A DNA stretch of 44,131 nucleotides, from NCBI GenBank assembly GCA_025356575.1, contig JANXSP010000067.1, positions 1-44,131 of the forward strand, in the 5' to 3' direction. The notes under the pieces were generated by a model. The model did not search any database, was not told the DNA's origin, and worked only from the letters and a program-made list of their open reading frames with translations. The stretch comes from Novosphingobium sp. (GTDB taxonomy: Bacteria > Pseudomonadota > Alphaproteobacteria > Sphingomonadales > Sphingomonadaceae). This document shows, one piece after another, positions 16,420 to 27,291 of this stretch. The number at the start of each line of letters is the position of its first letter. Position 1 is the first letter of the stretch. The position numbers and the translations under genes were made by a program.

Positions 16420-17340
16420 TCACGGCACGCCAAAGGTCCAGCCCTCGGTCTGCGCGAGCGCAGGGGTGAGCGCGGCGGGGTGCCACAATGCCGGATCGTG
16501 ATGCGCGCGGGCGAGCCACGCGGCGGTGATGAGCGCATCGTGGGCGTGATCGTCGGTGCGGGCGTGCTGAGCGGGGATCGGCTCGCCCGCGGCGGCAAAC
16601 AAAGCGGCAAGCGCGGCGTGATCGCGCAGCTTGGTCCGCCCGCGCCGCAGCCCGAGCGCGACCGCGGCGATGCTGGTGTAGATTTCGACCAGCACCGGGC
16701 CGTGCGCGGGCACCGGGTCCATCGGCCAGATCGCAATGCGTCCTGCCAGGCGGTGCAATAGGCGCATCGCGGTGAAGCTGGCCTTGCCGACTTGCGCCGC
16801 GCCGACGAGGTTGAGGCTCGAATAGGGATTGGCAATACCGCGCGCGCGGCTCGTCTGCTCGGTGACGCGGAGCCGGCCCGAGATCGCGCTGCCATAGCGA
16901 TCGCCGAGCAGGCCGGGGCGGCGCAGATAGCGCGCGGCTTCGGCATGGTGGGCGAACCCGCTGGCCGCGTAGTGCGGATCCGCGGCGCTGAGTTTCTCGA
17001 CCAGCGCCCACAGCGCGCGCGCGTCGGGCGGGCCCGCGTCCCATCCGGGGAAGTAGGCGCCGCAATCGGCAAACGGCAGCCCGGCAGAGACGTCGATGCC
17101 GACGAGGATGTCGTCGTGCGCCGCGATCCGCGCCTCGATCCAGGCGAGAGCGGCGGCGCGGCTCCAGGCCCCGGGAGGCTCGAGCAGCGCGGCGGCGGCA
17201 TCGCCGTGCTTGACGGCCAGCGCAATGCCCTTGGTGCGCTCGCCGACCGCGCCCGACCAGTCGAACGCGGCGGTTGCAGCAAAGCGGCGCCCTGTCAGCC
17301 GGCATCCCCGCGCGTCTCGCGGCGCTTCTTGTCCCACCAT
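16420..17340 (-). CDS. DUF429 family protein (predicted nuclease, RNase H fold)
   Basis: About 306 residues. It shows AAFDWSGA near residue 25 (the first acidic residue of an RNase H-like core), ILVGIDVSAGLPFADCGAYF, ARGIANPYSSLNLVGAAQVG, PVLVEIYTSIAAV and a late acidic motif TDDHAHDALITAAWLA. These match DUF429, predicted to be a metal-dependent nuclease of unknown role. No start codon lies between the RarA stop and the conserved core, so translation must begin inside rarA. ATG at 17340 (46 bp overlap, in another frame) is the best candidate, with GTG at 17337 as an alternative. Confidence 0.75.
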   Translation of the reverse strand: MVGQEAPRDARGCRLTGRRFAATAAFDWSGAVGERTKGIALAVKHGDAAAALLEPPGAWSRAAALAWIEARIAAHDDILVGIDVSAGLPFADCGAYFPGWDAGPPDARALWALVEKLSAADPHYAASGFAHHAEAARYLRRPGLLGDRYGSAISGRLRVTEQTSRARGIANPYSSLNLVGAAQVGKASFTAMRLLHRLAGRIAIWPMDPVPAHGPVLVEIYTSIAAVALGLRRGRTKLRDHAALAALFAAAGEPIPAQHARTDDHAHDALITAAWLARAHHDPALWHPAALTPALAQTEGWTFGVP

Positions 17341-18623
17341 TCCATCCGCTCGATCACCTGGCGTTCGAACCCGCGTTCGACCGGGCGGTAGTAGGCTTGC
17401 GGTTCCATCCCCTCGGGCCAGTAGTCGGCGCCGGAGAAGCCGTCCTCGGCATTGTGATCGTAGGCATAGCCCTTGCCGTAGCCGATGTCCTTCATCAGCT
17501 TGGTCGGGGCATTGAGGATGTGCGCGGGCGGGGCAAGACTGCCGGTTTCGCGCGCGCTCGCGAACGATTCCTTCTGCGCCACGTAGGCGGCGTTCGATTT
17601 GGGCGCGGTGGCGCAGTAGAGGCACGCCTGAACCACCGCGAGTTCACCCTCGGGCGAGCCGAGGAACTGGTAGGCGTCCTTGGCGGCGAGGCACTGGACC
17701 AGCGCCTGCGGATCGGCCAGCCCGATGTCCTCGCTGGCAAAGCGGACCAGCCGCCGCAGCAGGTACAGCGGCTCCTCGCCCGCGGTCAGCATCCGCGCGA
17801 GGTAATACAGGCTGGCCTGCGGGTCCGATCCGCGCAGCGCCTTGTGGAGCGCGGAAATCAGGTTGTAGTGCCCGTCGCGGTCCTTGTCGTAGACCGCGAG
17901 GCGGCGCTGGAGGAAGCTGCCAAGCGCCGCGGGATCGAGCGGCTGGGACAGCTTGGCGGCGTAAAGCGTCTCGGCCTGGTTGAGCAGGAACCGCCCGTCG
18001 CCGTCGGCGGCGGCTACCAGCGCCTCGCGCGCTTCGGGGGTCAGGGGCAAGGGTCCCTCGAGCGCCTCGCCCCGCGCCAGCAGGACCGAGAGCGCAGCCG
18101 CGTCGAGCCGGTGGAGAATAAGCACCTGTGCGCGGCTGAGCAGCGCGGCGTTGAGCGCGAAGCTCGGATTCTCGGTCGTCGCGCCGACCAGCGTCACCGT
18201 GCCGCGCTCGACGAACGGGAGAAAGCCGTCCTGCTGGGCGCGGTTGAAGCGGTGGATTTCGTCCACGAACAACAGCGTGCGCTGACCGGCCTTGGCCGCG
18301 ACATCGGCTTCGGCGAAAGCCTTCTTGAGGTCGGCCACGCCCGAAAACACCGCGCTGACTGCGTGGAAGCGCATGCCGACCGCTGCCGCGAGCAGCCGTG
18401 CGATCGTGGTCTTGCCCGTGCCCGGCGGACCCCACAGGATCATCGACGAGAGGCGCCCCGCCGCGACCATCCGCCCGATCGCGCCTTCGGGTCCGGTCAG
18501 ATGTTCCTGTCCGACCACTTCGCCGAGCGTGCGCGGGCGGAGCCGGTCGGCGAGCGGCGCGTCATCGCGCGCCGGCTCGGGTGCGCTTTGCGCGGGAAGG
18601 TCATCGGCAAACAGGTCGGCCAT
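17295..18623 (-). CDS. rarA: replication-associated recombination protein RarA/MgsA
   Basis: A 442-residue AAA+ ATPase of the clamp-loader clade. It has an N-terminal MADLFADD peptide (a likely clamp- or SSB-contact tail), DRLRPRTLGEVVGQEHL, Walker A GPPGTGKT at 65-72, Walker B LLFVDEIHRFNRAQQD, sensor motif GATTENPSFALNAALLSRAQ and the C-terminal tetramerisation domain (HYNLISALHKALRGSDPQAS). It acts at stalled forks. The frame runs further upstream, but MADLF at 18623 is the conserved start. Upstream is the divergent PadR gene; downstream it overlaps DUF429. Confidence 0.95.
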   Translation of the reverse strand: MADLFADDLPAQSAPEPARDDAPLADRLRPRTLGEVVGQEHLTGPEGAIGRMVAAGRLSSMILWGPPGTGKTTIARLLAAAVGMRFHAVSAVFSGVADLKKAFAEADVAAKAGQRTLLFVDEIHRFNRAQQDGFLPFVERGTVTLVGATTENPSFALNAALLSRAQVLILHRLDAAALSVLLARGEALEGPLPLTPEAREALVAAADGDGRFLLNQAETLYAAKLSQPLDPAALGSFLQRRLAVYDKDRDGHYNLISALHKALRGSDPQASLYYLARMLTAGEEPLYLLRRLVRFASEDIGLADPQALVQCLAAKDAYQFLGSPEGELAVVQACLYCATAPKSNAAYVAQKESFASARETGSLAPPAHILNAPTKLMKDIGYGKGYAYDHNAEDGFSGADYWPEGMEPQAYYRPVERGFERQVIERMEWWDKKRRETRGDAG

Positions 18624-18689
18624 CCCGGCAAGATAGGCATCGCGGGAAAATTTGCACCGGTCGATCGAAAGGGGCTTGTTAAGTTGCAA

Positions 18690-18705
18690 CTAAGATATAT
18701 CTTAG
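18690..18705 (+). promoter_or_regulatory. perfect 16-bp palindrome, probable PadR operator
   Basis: CTAAGATATATCTTAG is a perfect palindrome in an AT-rich island 25 bp before the PadR start at 18731. PadR proteins commonly repress their own gene through such ATAT-centred palindromes. It sits between the divergent rarA and padR starts, so it may also affect rarA. Confidence 0.65.
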
Positions 18706-18730
18706 ACCCATCATGAAAGGAACTTACAAC

Positions 18731-19444
18731 ATGAGAATGCATGGATGCGGCCCGGATGGCCGCGATGGAGCCCGTGATGGGGCCCGCGGTGGCGACCGAA
18801 ATGGAAGCCGCGATGCCAGGCGCGAAGGGGCCCGCAATGCGGCCCGCGCAATCTGGCCGATGGCGGCGATGGCTTTTGCCGGTCGCCGCGGAACCTGGGG
18901 GCCGATCTCGTGGGACCTCGACGACGGGGCCGGACCGCCCCCGCGCCGCGGACCCGGTGGGCGCGATGGCCGGGGCGGGCGTCGGCGGATGTTCGGGTCC
19001 GGCGAACTGCGCCTGGTCCTGCTCCATCTGATCGCAGAGGCTCCGCGCCACGGCTATGAGCTGATCAAGGCGATCGAGGAACTGACCGGCGGCGCCTACG
19101 CGCCGAGTCCCGGCGTGGTCTACCCGACGTTGAGCCTGCTCACCGATGAAGGCGCAATCGCCGAACATGCCGAGGACGGCAGCCCGCGCAAGGCGTTCGC
19201 GGTCACCCCGACCGGTTCCGCCGAACTGGCCGAACGCGCCGATGAAGCGGCCAAACTCATCGCCCGCCTCACCGCCCGCGGCGAGGAAGACGAACAGCAC
19301 AAGGCCCCGCCGATCGCGCGTGCGGTGGGCAACCTGTTCGCCGCGCTGCGCCACCGTGCCGCGGATGGCGATTTCGACCGCGACACGGTCCACAAGGTCG
19401 CCGAAATCCTCGACGAGGCGGCCCAGAAGATCGAACGCCTGTAA
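18731..19444 (+). CDS. PadR family transcriptional regulator with long Gly/Arg N-terminus
   Basis: About 237 residues. An unusual low-complexity N-terminal half (residues 1-95, rich in Gly, Arg, Asp and Ala, from repeats in the DNA) is followed by the winged-helix PadR domain: GSGELRLVLLHLIAEAPRHG, YELIKAIEELTGGAYAPSPG, VVYPTLSLLTDEGAI and SPRKAFAVTPTG. A C-terminal dimerising coiled coil ends AAQKIERL. I chose ATG 18731 because AAAGGA lies 10 bp before it; ATG 18713 lies too close to the operator palindrome. It is followed by a small membrane protein gene, a possible target or partner. Confidence 0.88.
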   Translation: MRMHGCGPDGRDGARDGARGGDRNGSRDARREGARNAARAIWPMAAMAFAGRRGTWGPISWDLDDGAGPPPRRGPGGRDGRGGRRRMFGSGELRLVLLHLIAEAPRHGYELIKAIEELTGGAYAPSPGVVYPTLSLLTDEGAIAEHAEDGSPRKAFAVTPTGSAELAERADEAAKLIARLTARGEEDEQHKAPPIARAVGNLFAALRHRAADGDFDRDTVHKVAEILDEAAQKIERL

Positions 19445-19525
19445 GCGTTTAGCGCCGCGATTTCGCGCGCGCTGGCAAACATGATACTCTCCCCCAAGGG
19501 CCGCCGTTCCTTTTGGGGGAGAGCC

Positions 19526-19972
19526 ATGACAGACATCGAAACCCGTCCCGCTGTACGGACCGCGCCGCCGCCGTCGTTCTGGATCGTCGGAATTCTCGCG
19601 GTGTTGTGGAATGCGTTTGGCGCCTATGACTATACGATGAGCCAGCTGCGCGATCCCGCCTATCTGGCGCAGTTCAAGCCAAGCGTGGTCGCGATGCTCG
19701 ACAGCCTGCCGGTCTGGGCCGTCGCCGCCTGGGCGACGGGGGTGTGGGGCTCGCTCGCCGGAGCGCTGCTGTTCCTTGCCAAATCGCGCCACGCGGCAAC
19801 CGCCTATCTGCTCTCGCTGGCCGGCGCGATCATCAGCTTCGCCTATCAGTTCACGCACCGCTCGCCCGAAATGAGCGGCGCGGGGGCAGTCCTGCCGCTG
19901 GTGATCCTCGGCGCGATCGTCCTGTTCTGGTGGTTTGCGCGGCGGATGAACCTGCGCGGAGTGCTGGGCTGA
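19526..19972 (+). CDS. four-helix membrane protein of unknown function
   Basis: A 148-residue protein, start fixed by GGGGGAGAG before ATG 19526. Four membrane helices (FWIVGILAVLWNAFGAYDY, WAVAAWATGVWGSLAGALLF, AATAYLLSLAGAIISFAYQF, LPLVILGAIVLFWWFA) with a conserved-looking YDYTMSQLRDPAYLAQF between the first two. Similar proteins in sphingomonads are listed only as hypothetical. It lies 81 bp after the PadR gene on the same strand and could be co-transcribed. Confidence 0.75.
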   Translation: MTDIETRPAVRTAPPPSFWIVGILAVLWNAFGAYDYTMSQLRDPAYLAQFKPSVVAMLDSLPVWAVAAWATGVWGSLAGALLFLAKSRHAATAYLLSLAGAIISFAYQFTHRSPEMSGAGAVLPLVILGAIVLFWWFARRMNLRGVLG

Positions 19973-20032
19973 TCCTGCAAATCCGCGCATTTGCGCGAAG
20001 GCGGTAACATGGAGTGCTTGGCGGGCCGACGC

Positions 20033-20064
20033 CCTGGGTTCCGGCGTTCGCGGAAATGACGGCG
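20033..20064. repeat. remnant of a dispersed sphingomonad-type intergenic repeat
   Basis: The stretch around CTGGGTTCCGGCGTTCGCGG and the following AAATGACGG is a decayed half of the short palindromic element common between sphingomonad genes. A fuller copy is at 34371-34453. Confidence 0.5.
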
Positions 20065-20068
20065 TGGC

Positions 20069-21226
20069 CTATCCCCGCATCCGCGCTTTTGTCCGGATCA
20101 GCCGCAGGTAGGTCGCGGCGACCGCCTGGTTGATCCGGTCCCACGAAAAATCGAGGCTGCGCTTTTCGCCGCAATCGCCGTGGCGGCGGCGGAGTTCGGG
20201 GTCTTCGATGTAGCAGCGCAGCGCCTCCGCGAAATTGTGGACCGCGCCGGGGCGGATCAGCCGGCCCGAGGCATGGTCGTCGACCAGACTTTCGCTGCCC
20301 GTCGCGGCGGCCGCCACCACCGGCAGCCCGCAGGCCATCGCCTCGAGCGTGACGTTGCCGAATGTCTCGGTGATCGAGGGATTGAACAGCATATCCATGC
20401 TCGCCACCGCGCGGCCGAGATCGCCGCCGCCCTGGAACCCTGCGAACACCGCGTGCGGTAGCCGCGCCTCGAACCATTCGCGCGCGGGGCCTTCGCCCAC
20501 GATCAGCACGCGGTGGGCAATGCCGCGGTGGCGCAGTTCGTCCACCGTATCCGAAAACACGTCGAGCCCCTTTTCCATCACCAGCCGGCCCAGGAACCCG
20601 ACGACGATCTCGTCGTCGGCGATGCCCAGCGACTGGCGCCAGGCGTTGTCGCGCCGTCCAGGGTTGAAGATTTCGCGATCGACCCCGCGGGACCAGATCG
20701 TGATGTCGTAGTTCATCCGCTCGTCGCGCAGCACCTGCGCCATCGATTCCGACGGCGCGACGAGCGCGTCGCAGCGGCGGTAGAACCGGCGCAACGCCGC
20801 GGTCATCGCCGGTTCGAGCCACGCCATGTTGTAATATCGCGGATAGGTGTCGAAGCGGGTGTGCACCGAACCCAGCACGGGCACGAAGCGGTTGCGCGCC
20901 CAGCTCACCGCGCGGTGCCCGACGATATCGGGCGACGAGACATGGATCATGTTGGGCGCGAACTCGGCCAGATCGCGCCGCGCGCCAGGCGAAAGCATCA
21001 GCGGAAAGCGGTATTCGCCGCGCCCCGGGATCGCCAGAGACGGCACCCCAACCAGCTTGCCCATCGAGGGGAACGCGGGCTTTTCGACCTTGGGCGCATA
21101 GACGCGGACCTTGGCGCCTTCGCGCATCAGGTAGCCGACCAGCCGGTTGAGCGCCTGGTTCGCGCCGTCGCGGACGTAATTGTAGTTGCCGCTGAACAAG
21201 GCGATGCGGAGGTCGGCGGTGTCCAT
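20069..21226 (-). CDS. GT4-family glycosyltransferase
   Basis: A 385-residue GT-B fold enzyme. The N-terminal acceptor domain shows IALFSGNYNYVRDGANQALN, a Gly-rich loop region, and PNMIHVSSPDIVGHRAVSWA. The C-terminal nucleotide-sugar domain has VVGFLGRLVMEKGLDVF, VLIVGEGP and the E-x7-E region SITETFGNVTLEAMACGLPV. It resembles the alpha-mannosyl/sulfoquinovosyl group (SqdX/MgtA-like) that modifies lipids. Donor and acceptor are unproven. It is a single gene with no cell-wall cluster around it. Confidence 0.87.
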   Translation of the reverse strand: MDTADLRIALFSGNYNYVRDGANQALNRLVGYLMREGAKVRVYAPKVEKPAFPSMGKLVGVPSLAIPGRGEYRFPLMLSPGARRDLAEFAPNMIHVSSPDIVGHRAVSWARNRFVPVLGSVHTRFDTYPRYYNMAWLEPAMTAALRRFYRRCDALVAPSESMAQVLRDERMNYDITIWSRGVDREIFNPGRRDNAWRQSLGIADDEIVVGFLGRLVMEKGLDVFSDTVDELRHRGIAHRVLIVGEGPAREWFEARLPHAVFAGFQGGGDLGRAVASMDMLFNPSITETFGNVTLEAMACGLPVVAAAATGSESLVDDHASGRLIRPGAVHNFAEALRCYIEDPELRRRHGDCGEKRSLDFSWDRINQAVAATYLRLIRTKARMRG

Positions 21227-21435
21227 GCTTTTCGCCTAGCGCCTGACAAGATGAATGCAAGGCAGCGCGCTGTTCATCGGGGCGTCAGAAAGTGTTGCAC
21301 TGCAGCAACGATCGGACCGCGGCGGACAATTGTTTTGCGCAAACACGACGAGCCGTGGTCCCGAAACGCTCGTGAAACGTATCCGCGGGGAAGGCGCAAA
21401 CGCCCTCGGTCGCAAACGATACAAGGATCGAATTG

Positions 21436-22284
21436 ATGTTCATCAACAAGAAGTTGCTCTTCGGCGCCGCAGCGCTGGGCACGCTGGCGACGCCGGCTCT
21501 GGCGCAGGATAACGATCCTGCCCGCACCACGTTCGACGGCGTCTATGTCGCCGGCTCGGTCGGGCTTTCGACCCATGCTGTCAGCGGCGCCAACACCGTC
21601 GTATTCGACAACGGGCAGAACGGTTCGTTCGGCGATACCGTCGTCACCAGCACCGGCGCCAACGCGTTTTCGCCCGGCTTCTGCAAAGGCAGCTCGACGC
21701 TCAACTCGAACGCGGTGACCCCGTGCACCAAGGATAACGACGACATCGAATACGCAGGGCGCATCGGCGTCGACAAGCGTTTCGGAAGCATCGTCGGCGG
21801 TGTCCTGGTCGAGGGCAGCAAGAACCAGTCGACCGAATCCACCACCGCGTTCAGCACGACCCCGGCAGGCTACAGCTTCACCCGCGGGATCGACTATGCG
21901 ATCTCGGCGCGTGCGCGTCTGGGGATCAGCCCGGGCGATGGCCGCGGGTTGATCTACGCGACGGGCGGGGGCAGCTATGCCCGGGTCGATCACGACTTCA
22001 CGACCACCAACACCGCCAACAGCTTCACCCCGAACAACGACGGCAAGATGGTCTGGGGCTGGCAGGCCGGCGGCGGCGCCGAACTGATGCTCACCCACAA
22101 CCTGTCGATCGGGATGGAGTATCTCTACAACCGCTATAACGACAACAAGTACTCGGTCGGGATCGGCACCGGCACCGCGGGGGCGACCAACCCGTTCGTG
22201 CTCGCCGGGGGCGTCAACGCGCGCCCGTCGGACACCCGCTACGATTTCCACACCTTCCGCGCGACGGTGGGTTTCCACTTCTGA
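21436..22284 (+). CDS. outer-membrane beta-barrel protein (opacity/OmpA-like)
   Basis: A 282-residue protein with a Sec signal (LLFGAAALGTLATPALA, cut before QDNDP). The mature part alternates aromatic strands: FDGVYVAGSVGLSTHA, DIEYAGRIGVDKRFGSIVGG, YAISARARLGIS, LIYATGGGSYARV, MVWGWQAGGGAELML, LSIGMEYLYNRY and a final RATVGFHF ending in Phe, the barrel-assembly signal. About eight strands are expected. ATG 21436 follows AAGGA. Upstream are a GTTGC-N6-GCAAC inverted repeat (21294-21309) and the palindrome TTTGCGCAAA (21334-21343), possible regulatory sites. A strong terminator follows, so it is probably a single-gene, highly expressed unit. Confidence 0.85.
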   Translation: MFINKKLLFGAAALGTLATPALAQDNDPARTTFDGVYVAGSVGLSTHAVSGANTVVFDNGQNGSFGDTVVTSTGANAFSPGFCKGSSTLNSNAVTPCTKDNDDIEYAGRIGVDKRFGSIVGGVLVEGSKNQSTESTTAFSTTPAGYSFTRGIDYAISARARLGISPGDGRGLIYATGGGSYARVDHDFTTTNTANSFTPNNDGKMVWGWQAGGGAELMLTHNLSIGMEYLYNRYNDNKYSVGIGTGTAGATNPFVLAGGVNARPSDTRYDFHTFRATVGFHF

Positions 22285-22310
22285 TCGGCTGAACCCGGTT
22301 CGAACAAGAA

Positions 22311-22338
22311 GGGCGGCTCCTTGCGGGGCCGCCCTTTT
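22311..22338 (+). terminator. intrinsic terminator
   Basis: Stem GGGCGGC (22311-22317) with GCCGCCC (22328-22334) followed by TTTT. It ends the outer-membrane protein transcript and lies between convergent genes. Confidence 0.85.
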
Positions 22339-22370
22339 GGTATGGGTTCTCGGATCGAAAGCGCGCGGGG

Positions 22371-24218
<1,848 letters not shown>

Positions 24219-24491
24219 GCGTTGATGCTTTCGGTAGCGGGGCGGGCGCGCGTGCAGCGGACCGGCGTTGGGCGCGCCCCTAGCTCAAATGCGGCGGTGC
24301 AGCAAGTATGCCGTCGCCAGACGGGGGTTAGAAGCTGCCTGTGTCCAAAGCGCAACAGGGGGCGCGACAAGCATAAACCTACGCGATTCCCCATTGTGCG
24401 GATTCGCCACTATTTCTATGGCGGCGGCGAACCGATGGTTAGTGGCGCGCTGGACGGCACACCTTTCGGAATTAGAGAGAGGTGCTTGAAT

Positions 24492-27167
24492 ATGAAAGCT
24501 ATCGTAGCCGGATTCTCGGAATCTGCCCGCATCGCGCTTTACGGCAGCGTCGCGGTCATCGGCCTGGCCATTCCGTCGGTCGCCTTCGCGCAGACCGCTC
24601 CGTCGAACGAAGCCCAACCCGCCACCGATCGCGCGCCTGCCGCCGATGAGCAGACCGGCAACGAAATCATCGTCACCGCGACCAAGCGCGAACAGACGCT
24701 GCAGAGCACCCCGGTCGCGGTCTCGGTGACCACCGCCGAAACGATCGAGCGCGCCCAGATCCGCGACATCACCGATCTCCAGTCGGTCGTCCCCTCGCTC
24801 CGCGTCAGCCAGAGCCAGAGCCAGTTCGCCACGACTTATGCCATCCGCGGCTTCGGCACGAGCGGCAACAACCTCGGCCTCGAGCCGTCGGTCGCGGTGT
24901 TCGTCGACGGCGTCTATCGCAGCCGCGCCATCGCGCAGATCAGCGATCTTCCCGACATCCAGCGCGTCGAAGTGCTGCGCGGGCCGCAGTCCACGCTGTT
25001 CGGCAAGAACGCATCGGCCGGCGTTATCTCGATCATCACGCGGCTGCCGCAGTTCAAGTTCGGCGGCAACGTCGAAGCATCGTACGGCAACTTCAACGCA
25101 GTGGTCGTCAAGGGCGTCGTCACCGGCCCGATCAGCAGCACCGTGGCCGCCAGCCTGGCCGCCGGTTACAATCGCCGCGATGGCTACCTCAGCGACCTTG
25201 GCACCGGGACCAAGGTCAACAACCGCAACCGCTACTTCGTCCGCGGCCAGCTTTTGTTCGAACCGACCGACGCCCTCAAGGTCCGCCTCATCGGCGATTA
25301 CGACCGGCTCGACGAAGTTTGCTGCGGCGTTTCCAACTTGCGCACTTCGGCGGCGACCGGCGCGGTCATCGCGGTGGGCGGCAAGCTCAACGACTTCCGC
25401 ACCCCGTTCAACAACCAGGTCTACAGCAGCACGGTTCCGTTCAGCAAAGTCGAGAACTTCGGCTTTTCCGGGCAGATCGACTACACCGCCGGCCCGCTGA
25501 CGCTGACCTCGATCACCGCCTATCGCCAGACCAAGATCAACGCCAACCAGGATGTCGATTTCACCAGCGCCGACATCGCCTCGGGCGCCAACATCGGCCA
25601 GGCCAAGCTCAAGACCTTCACGCAGGAAGTGCGCGTTGCGAGCGACCTCCAGGGGCCGATCAACTTCATCCTCGGCGGCTACTTCTTCAAGGAGAAGGTC
25701 GATACCGCCGATCAGATTATCTACGGATCGCAGTTCCGCAACTACATCAACGTGCTGCTTTCGGCCAACGGGCTGAGCGCGGCAACGCTTGAGAGCCTGT
25801 TCGGCGCTGCGCCGGGTTCGTACTTCGCCCAGGGCCAGGGCATCTTCAATCACTTCTACCAGGACGACAAGTCGTACTCGGGCTTCGGGCAGGTCGATTT
25901 CAAGCCGATCGATCGCGTCACGCTGACCTTCGGCGCGAACTACACACACGATTCCAAGGACGTTCGCTCACAGACCGTCAGCACGGACAAGTTCTCGGCA
26001 GTCAATCTGGTGACCGCAGGCGCCGGTGCAGTGCGCACCATCGGCATCTCCAACCAGGTCGGCGCAGCGCTCGGCCTGGGCCGGGGCGCGTCGGCGGCGG
26101 AAATCGGCGCGTTTGCCGGAGCTCAGCCCGCGATTTTCGGTGCGATCAACGCCGGGGTCACCGCATTTGCCAACGCCAACGCCGCCAATCCCGCGGTCAA
26201 CTCGTTCCTGGGTCTGCGTCCGCTTCAGTTCCAGCCGCCTTTCCTCAACATTCCCAACGCGATCGAGAGCGGCAGAACCCGCGACGGCAACTGGTCGTAT
26301 ACGGCACGGCTTGCGGTCGAAGTTACCGATCACATCAACGCCTATCTCAGCTATTCGACCGGGTTCAAGGCGAGCTCGTTCAACCTTTCGCGCGACAGCA
26401 AGCCGACTCCGGCCGATCTCGTCTCGATCAACGCGGCGGGTCTCGGCCTGACCAACCTGGCCAGCGGTTCGCGGTTCGCGCGGCCTGAAAAGTCGCGGGT
26501 GCTCGAGCTCGGGATCAAGGGCAACTGGCGTTATGCCTCGGCCAACCTCACGTTCTTCAAGCAGTCGATCAAGGATTTCCAGACCAACACCTTCACCGGG
26601 GTCGGGTTTATCCTGTCGAACGCCGATAAACAGTCGACGCTCGGCGTCGAGTTCGATGGCCGGGTCAACCCGACCCGCGAACTGACGCTGTCGCTGGCGA
26701 TGACCTATCTCGACCCCAAGTACGACAAGTTCACCAATTCGGCGTTCGGGGATATTTCGGGGACGCGGGTCGGCAACATTCCGCAGCTCGGCGCGACTTT
26801 CGGGATCCAGTACAACCAGCCGCTGGCGAACGACGACCACTTCATCCTGGCCGCCGATTTCCATTACGAATCGCCGGTGCAGGTCGAAGCCGGTCTGCTC
26901 AACTACATCGGCACCAATCCCAACGGCACGCCGAACTATGCACCTGCTCGGATCGCGGCGCAGCCGTTCCGCCACGATGTACAGGATCTCAACGGGTCGC
27001 TGACCTACCAGCTCCACAACGGGCTGGAACTGTCGGTGTGGGGCCGCAACCTGCTCAACCAGCGCTACGTCGCCGATATCTTCGATTCGGTCGCGCAGAG
27101 CCAGTCGATCTCGGGTTACGTCAACCAGCCGCGCACTTACGGTGTGGCAGCGCGCTTCAAGTTCTGA
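24492..27167 (+). CDS. TonB-dependent receptor
   Basis: An 891-residue outer-membrane transporter. Signal peptide with AVIGLAIPSVAFAQ, a TonB-box-like EIIVTATKREQTLQ at about 55, and a plug domain with SVVPSLRVSQSQSQFATTYA, IRGFGTSGNNLG, VFVDGVYRSR, and VEVLRGPQSTLFGKNASAG. The 22-strand barrel runs to the last residues RTYGVAARFKF, ending in Phe. ATG 24492 has GAGAGG upstream; the frame is open further left but without a signal peptide. Sphingomonads carry many such receptors for siderophores, sugars or aromatics; nothing here fixes the ligand. The 273-bp space shared with typA holds its promoter. Confidence 0.95.
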   Translation: MKAIVAGFSESARIALYGSVAVIGLAIPSVAFAQTAPSNEAQPATDRAPAADEQTGNEIIVTATKREQTLQSTPVAVSVTTAETIERAQIRDITDLQSVVPSLRVSQSQSQFATTYAIRGFGTSGNNLGLEPSVAVFVDGVYRSRAIAQISDLPDIQRVEVLRGPQSTLFGKNASAGVISIITRLPQFKFGGNVEASYGNFNAVVVKGVVTGPISSTVAASLAAGYNRRDGYLSDLGTGTKVNNRNRYFVRGQLLFEPTDALKVRLIGDYDRLDEVCCGVSNLRTSAATGAVIAVGGKLNDFRTPFNNQVYSSTVPFSKVENFGFSGQIDYTAGPLTLTSITAYRQTKINANQDVDFTSADIASGANIGQAKLKTFTQEVRVASDLQGPINFILGGYFFKEKVDTADQIIYGSQFRNYINVLLSANGLSAATLESLFGAAPGSYFAQGQGIFNHFYQDDKSYSGFGQVDFKPIDRVTLTFGANYTHDSKDVRSQTVSTDKFSAVNLVTAGAGAVRTIGISNQVGAALGLGRGASAAEIGAFAGAQPAIFGAINAGVTAFANANAANPAVNSFLGLRPLQFQPPFLNIPNAIESGRTRDGNWSYTARLAVEVTDHINAYLSYSTGFKASSFNLSRDSKPTPADLVSINAAGLGLTNLASGSRFARPEKSRVLELGIKGNWRYASANLTFFKQSIKDFQTNTFTGVGFILSNADKQSTLGVEFDGRVNPTRELTLSLAMTYLDPKYDKFTNSAFGDISGTRVGNIPQLGATFGIQYNQPLANDDHFILAADFHYESPVQVEAGLLNYIGTNPNGTPNYAPARIAAQPFRHDVQDLNGSLTYQLHNGLELSVWGRNLLNQRYVADIFDSVAQSQSISGYVNQPRTYGVAARFKF

Positions 27168-27192
27168 GGCGGCGCATTCGTCGACTTCGATC

Positions 27193-27219
27193 AAGGGGGC
27201 CATCCGTGGTCCCCTTTTT
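27193..27219 (+). terminator. intrinsic terminator
   Basis: Stem AAGGGGGCCA (27193-27202) with TGGTCCCCTT (27207-27216, one G-U pair), 4-nt loop, T run through 27219. It ends the TonB receptor transcript. Confidence 0.88.
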
Positions 27220-27291
27220 CGTTTGTAATGCCTGCGTTCGGCCCGCGTCCCCGGACCGATCGCAGTTTCGGTCGACGGGAGGAGAGACCCT

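Noticed and set aside
24285..25949. 554-residue open frame opposite the TonB receptor
   Set aside because: Val/Ala/Asp-rich shadow; the receptor frame has a signal peptide, plug and C-terminal Phe.
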